A DNA stretch of 7,779 bases from an uncultured Clostridia bacterium (GTDB lineage: Bacteria; Bacillota; Clostridia; TANB77; CAG-508): positions 1 to 7,779 of the forward strand of contig CANRLE010000050.1 in NCBI GenBank assembly GCA_947631385.1, given 5' to 3'. Positions within the stretch are counted from its first letter, which is position 1; the number at the start of each line of letters is the position of its first letter. A program made the position numbers and the translations under genes. Under the pieces are notes generated by a model. That model had not been told where the DNA came from, did not search any database, and worked only from the letters and a program-made list of their open reading frames with translations. This document shows positions 6,704 to 7,779 of this stretch, in pieces.

Positions 6704-6710
6704 ACCCCCT
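6704..6710 (-). promoter_or_regulatory. Ribosome binding site that decides the start of the WG-repeat gene
   Basis: AGGGGGT on the minus strand lies 6 nt before the ATG at 6697. It differs from GGAGGT by one base. The in-frame ATG at 6715, which overlaps the tgt stop, has only a weak GGATAT upstream, so the 6697 start is preferred. Confidence 0.6.
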
Positions 6711-6711
6711 A

Positions 6712-7779
6712 TCATTTGATATATCCATATTTTCGATAAAATTCTTCTCGGAAATTTCCCAAATTATCATTCTCTATTTCTATTTTAACTCTTTCCATTA
6801 AATTAGTCAAGAACCTTAGATTATGTATAGATAATAATCTTACTCCTAATATTTCATTAGCCTTTATTAAATGTCTAATATATGCTCTTGTATAATTTTT
6901 ACATGTATAACAATCACATTCATCATCTAATGGTGTCCAATCTCTTTCATATGTTGCATTTCTAACTACTACCTTTCCATGAGAAGTCATTGCAGTTCCA
7001 TTTCTTGCAATTCTAGTTGGTAAAACGCAATCACACATATCAATCCCTGCCATAGCAGCTTCAATCAAATAATCAGGTGTTCCAACTCCCATTAAATATC
7101 TTGGCTTATTTTTTGGCATTAGTGGTGCAGTATAATTTAAAATATCTAAAAATTCTTCTTTTGGTTCTCCTACACTTATACCACCTATAGCATACCCTGG
7201 TAAATCTAATGCAATTAAATCATTTACACTTTTCTCTCTTAAGTCTTTATAAAATCCACCTTGAATAATTCCAAATAAAGCTTGTTTCTCTATTGTTGTA
7301 TGTGCTTCCTTACATCTAATAGCCCACCTTGTTGTTCTTTCCATTGATTTCTTCGTATATTCATAACTTGCTCCATGTTCTACACATTCATCAAATGACA
7401 TTATAATATCTGCACCTAAATCTTCTTCTATTTCCATTACAGATTCTGGTGAAAAGAAGTGTTTACTTCCATCTAAATGAGATTTAAATTCCACTCCTTC
7501 TTCTTTAATTGTTCTTAATTCTCCTAAACTAAAAACTTGAAAGCCTCCACTATCTGTCAAAATAGGTCTGTCCCATTTCATGAATTTGTGCAAGCCTCCC
7601 GCTTCTCTTACAATTTTACTTCCTGGTCTTAAATATAAATGATATGTATTAGATAAAATAATTTCTGCTTTTACTTCTTCCTTTAATTCCTCTGGTGTCA
7701 TTGATTTTACAGTTGCTTGAGTTCCTACTGGCATAAATACTGGTGTTTGTATGTCTCCATGTGGTGTATGAATAACGCC
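6712..7779 (-). CDS. tgt: tRNA-guanine transglycosylase (queuine/preQ1 tRNA-ribosyltransferase), 5' end outside window
   Basis: Exchanges guanine 34 in the anticodon of Asp, Asn, His and Tyr tRNAs for the queuosine precursor preQ1; cytoplasmic. The frame stays open to the right edge, adding 15 residues (GVIHTPHGDIQTPVF) before the first internal Met, so 355 codons are visible and only about 20 N-terminal residues are missing compared with the usual ~375-385. In visible numbering: DSGGFQVFSL holds the general acid-base Asp76; SFDE has Asp130; GIIQGG and GGISVGEP are substrate-binding loops; CDCVLPTR holds the nucleophile Asp250. The zinc site is complete (Cys288, Cys290, Cys293, His319). The stop overlaps a possible ATG of the next reading frame (ATGA), but the next gene more likely starts 14 bp downstream. 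The usual tgt-yajC neighbourhood is not seen; a WG-repeat surface protein follows instead. Its promoter lies outside the window. Confidence 0.97.
   Translation of the reverse strand, partial: GVIHTPHGDIQTPVFMPVGTQATVKSMTPEELKEEVKAEIILSNTYHLYLRPGSKIVREAGGLHKFMKWDRPILTDSGGFQVFSLGELRTIKEEGVEFKSHLDGSKHFFSPESVMEIEEDLGADIIMSFDECVEHGASYEYTKKSMERTTRWAIRCKEAHTTIEKQALFGIIQGGFYKDLREKSVNDLIALDLPGYAIGGISVGEPKEEFLDILNYTAPLMPKNKPRYLMGVGTPDYLIEAAMAGIDMCDCVLPTRIARNGTAMTSHGKVVVRNATYERDWTPLDDECDCYTCKNYTRAYIRHLIKANEILGVRLLSIHNLRFLTNLMERVKIEIENDNLGNFREEFYRKYGYIK

Noticed and set aside
6698..6715. Start of the WG-repeat protein at the ATG overlapping the tgt stop
   Set aside because: It lacks a good SD; the strong AGGGGGT site fits the ATG at 6697.

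Overview
The window is strongly AT-rich. Every gene I can support lies on the minus strand, so gene order below runs from the right edge to the left. Shine-Dalgarno sites are strong (AGGAGG type), the code is standard (TGA is used as a stop), and there is a YlmC/YmxH-type PRC-barrel protein. A prepilin-like protein of the 'KGITLIALVITIIVLLIL' type and an AspRS in the style of anaerobic Firmicutes are also present. Together these point to a low-GC Clostridia-like Firmicute, plausibly an uncultured gut anaerobe. No mobile element, CRISPR array or tRNA gene was seen.

Layout, right to left. (1) tgt (queuine/preQ1 tRNA-ribosyltransferase), with its 5' end beyond the right edge. (2) A membrane-anchored surface protein with a copper-amine-oxidase-N-like stalk and degenerate WG repeats; it starts 14 bp after tgt and is probably cotranscribed with it. 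(3) A 26-bp perfect palindrome containing TATAAT, then aspS, which is complete apart from one apparent extra base near 5031 that breaks the reading frame. (4) Eleven bp after aspS, a fused membrane/spermidine-synthase-like protein ending in a clear intrinsic terminator. (5) A new unit with its own promoter: a prepilin-like surface protein and then a YlmC/YmxH PRC-barrel gene. (6) From about 498 to the left edge there is no gene. Instead there are three tandem promoters, each with a TTGACA/T box, a 17-bp spacer and a TATTAT or TATAAT box. They are followed by a leader with a boxA-like antitermination sequence and small hairpins. This is the architecture of a Firmicute rRNA operon control region, so an rRNA gene (most likely 16S) should begin just past base 1, transcribed leftward.

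The genes look like two or three short housekeeping transcription units for tRNA modification, tRNA charging and rRNA synthesis, with envelope proteins of uncertain role placed between them. The points most worth checking are the aspS frameshift, the triple rRNA-type promoter cluster that begins 10 bp after the PRC-barrel gene with no terminator between, the palindrome before aspS, and the prepilin-like protein that lacks the conserved Glu5.
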